From contig JACKKB010000005.1 of assembly GCA_020637635.1 (NCBI GenBank), positions 1 to 64,000 of the forward strand: a DNA stretch of 64,000 nt. The letters are read 5' to 3'. Both the position numbers and the translations under genes were made by a program. The notes below the pieces were generated by a model. The model searched no databases and was not told where the DNA came from. It worked only from the letters and a program-made list of their open reading frames with translations. Of this stretch, positions 63,118-64,000 are shown one piece after another. This DNA comes from Albidovulum sp. (GTDB lineage Bacteria > Pseudomonadota > Alphaproteobacteria > Rhodobacterales > Rhodobacteraceae). Each line of letters begins with the position of its first letter. Position 1 is the first letter of the stretch.

Positions 63118-64000
63118 TCAGGCGGTTGCCAGATAGGCCGCGCAACCGGCAAGAGCCGCATAGTCGTCCTCGACCAGGAAGACCGGAAACTGGTCCATGA
63201 ACGGGCCGAAGCGACCCTTGTCGGCGAAGGCCTCGGCAAAGCCGAAGCGGCCGAGATGGGGCCCGAAGGCGCGGGCCACGCCGCCGATGAGAAAGAGGCC
63301 GGAGAAGGGCAGGTAGCTCAGCGCCAGATCGCCCGCGACGGCGCCGAGAAGGCGCACGAAATGGCGCCCGGTCGCCTCGACCAGCGCGTCGCCGCCGCTA
63401 TCCATCGCGGCCATGATGGCCTGGGCCGGGGCGCGATCGGCCCGCCCCGCCTCGGCCGCGTGCCAGGCATAGAGACGTTCGAGTCCGCGCCCCGACAGCA
63501 CGTCCTCGACGCCGGCAAAGCCGTGATGGGCGGCCTCGATATGTCGCGCCAGTCGAACGTCGTCATCGGTCCTGAGCGGCAGGCTCGTGTGCCCGGTCTC
63601 CGACGCGGTGACAACTGAACCGCCCGGCCCGGCGATGACCGCGGTCGAGTTGAAGCCGGTGCCGACGCCGACGACCAGCCGGGCGCCGGTGCGGGCGCGG
63701 GATGCGCGCACGCCGATCACCTGGTCGAGGTCGGAAGGGTTCAGCCGGTCGAGCGCATGGCCCTGGGCCTGCAGATCGTTCAGCACCCCGACGCGGCCGA
63801 TACCCGTTGCCCGCGCGAGTTCCGCCGGGTCGATGATCCAGTCGCGGTTGGTGAGCCGGGCGATGCCGTCCTCGACCGGGCCGGCGACGGCAATGCAGGC
63901 GGCAGCACAGGCGGGCCTGCCGGCCTCGTCCAGGAACCGCGCCAGAACCGCGCCAAGACCGGCATGGTCGGCATTGGCGAACCGCCGCACCGAGGCCCGG
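63118..64000 (-). CDS. glk: Glucokinase (partial; N terminus beyond the window)
   Basis: About 290 residues are visible; the gene runs off the right edge and lacks its first stretch, including the ATP-phosphate motif. Remaining features: PVEDGIARLTNRDWIID, VLNDLQAQGHAL (glucose-binding Asn/Asp), LVVGVGTGFNSTAVI, ETGHTSLPL and FLIGGVARAFGP. It matches the bacterial Glk (PF02685) family. It phosphorylates glucose to feed zwf or pgi. An internal GTG near 63990 is not the true start. Confidence 0.92.
   Translation of the reverse strand, partial: RASVRRFANADHAGLGAVLARFLDEAGRPACAAACIAVAGPVEDGIARLTNRDWIIDPAELARATGIGRVGVLNDLQAQGHALDRLNPSDLDQVIGVRASRARTGARLVVGVGTGFNSTAVIAGPGGSVVTASETGHTSLPLRTDDDVRLARHIEAAHHGFAGVEDVLSGRGLERLYAWHAAEAGRADRAPAQAIMAAMDSGGDALVEATGRHFVRLLGAVAGDLALSYLPFSGLFLIGGVARAFGPHLGRFGFAEAFADKGRFGPFMDQFPVFLVEDDYAALAGCAAYLATA

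Overview
The window is about 68% GC by eye and dense with genes. Its family content points to an alphaproteobacterium of the Rhodobacteraceae (Rhodobacter/Rhodovulum/Albidovulum-like). Supporting signs are a lipoyl domain on the pyruvate dehydrogenase E1-beta subunit, the tpa-tauR-xsc taurine genes with a TauR-like box, a LacI-type operator before zwf-pgl-pgi, and GC-rich intergenic hairpins ending in an ATTTG tail. No tRNA, rRNA, CRISPR array, IS element, phage gene or replication origin was seen.

Layout. 1-8.4 kb: a carboxylate-uptake locus. It holds the end of an HpcH/HpaI aldolase, DUF4387 and AtuA-family genes, a tripartite tricarboxylate transporter (tctCBA), and the divergent two-component system tctD-tctE followed by a periplasmic binding protein. 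8.9-15 kb: a molybdenum hydroxylase operon with a separate FAD subunit and a fused [2Fe-2S]/Mo subunit. It runs into a 6-hydroxynicotinate-reductase-like gene and a UPF0280 gene, both broken by many frameshifts. 15-18.9 kb: pdhA-pdhB-pdhC on the minus strand, with pdhC also frameshifted. 19-34 kb: housekeeping genes (ftsB-like, a small porin-like barrel, a TPM-domain protein, a lipoprotein, cysS, cimA, an MFS permease with a TetR regulator, PPK2, an aspartic protease, MarC, an ABC-F ATPase, ndk). 34.5-45.2 kb: a surface-polysaccharide neighbourhood (phosphomannomutase, mannose-1-P guanylyltransferase, three glycosyltransferases, an epimerase, an oxidoreductase). 45.4-57.7 kb: a near-complete taurine/sulfoacetaldehyde dissimilation locus, tpa-tauR-xsc-TSUP-pta-ackA-soeABC. 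57.8-64 kb: acuI-like and GFA genes, then zwf-pgl-pgi with glk convergent at the edge.

How the genes work together. In the taurine block, Tpa would make sulfoacetaldehyde, and Xsc would split it to sulfite and acetyl phosphate. Pta and AckA would turn the acetyl phosphate into acetyl-CoA or acetate plus ATP. The TSUP permease would export sulfite, and SoeABC would oxidise it to sulfate and feed the quinone pool. No taurine transporter is present here. The zwf-pgl-pgi/glk block feeds glucose into the Entner-Doudoroff and pentose phosphate routes.

Points that most deserve a second look: (1) a 3.3-kb patch at about 12.76-16.02 kb with some twenty frameshifts across three adjacent genes, including pdhC, where the protein sequence between breaks is well preserved. 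This looks more like bad consensus than biological decay. (2) Two LacI-type operator-like sites 21 bp apart before zwf. (3) A 20-bp near-palindrome abutting a TATACT box before pdhA. (4) A base-composition break inside cysS. (5) A 54-residue charged protein that length-limited gene callers would miss. I found no clearly new multi-gene system. The best candidates for undescribed biology are the TTT/AtuA/DUF4387 set, the Mo-hydroxylase/Hnr-like/UPF0280 operon, and an orphan 109-residue protein at 38.4 kb.
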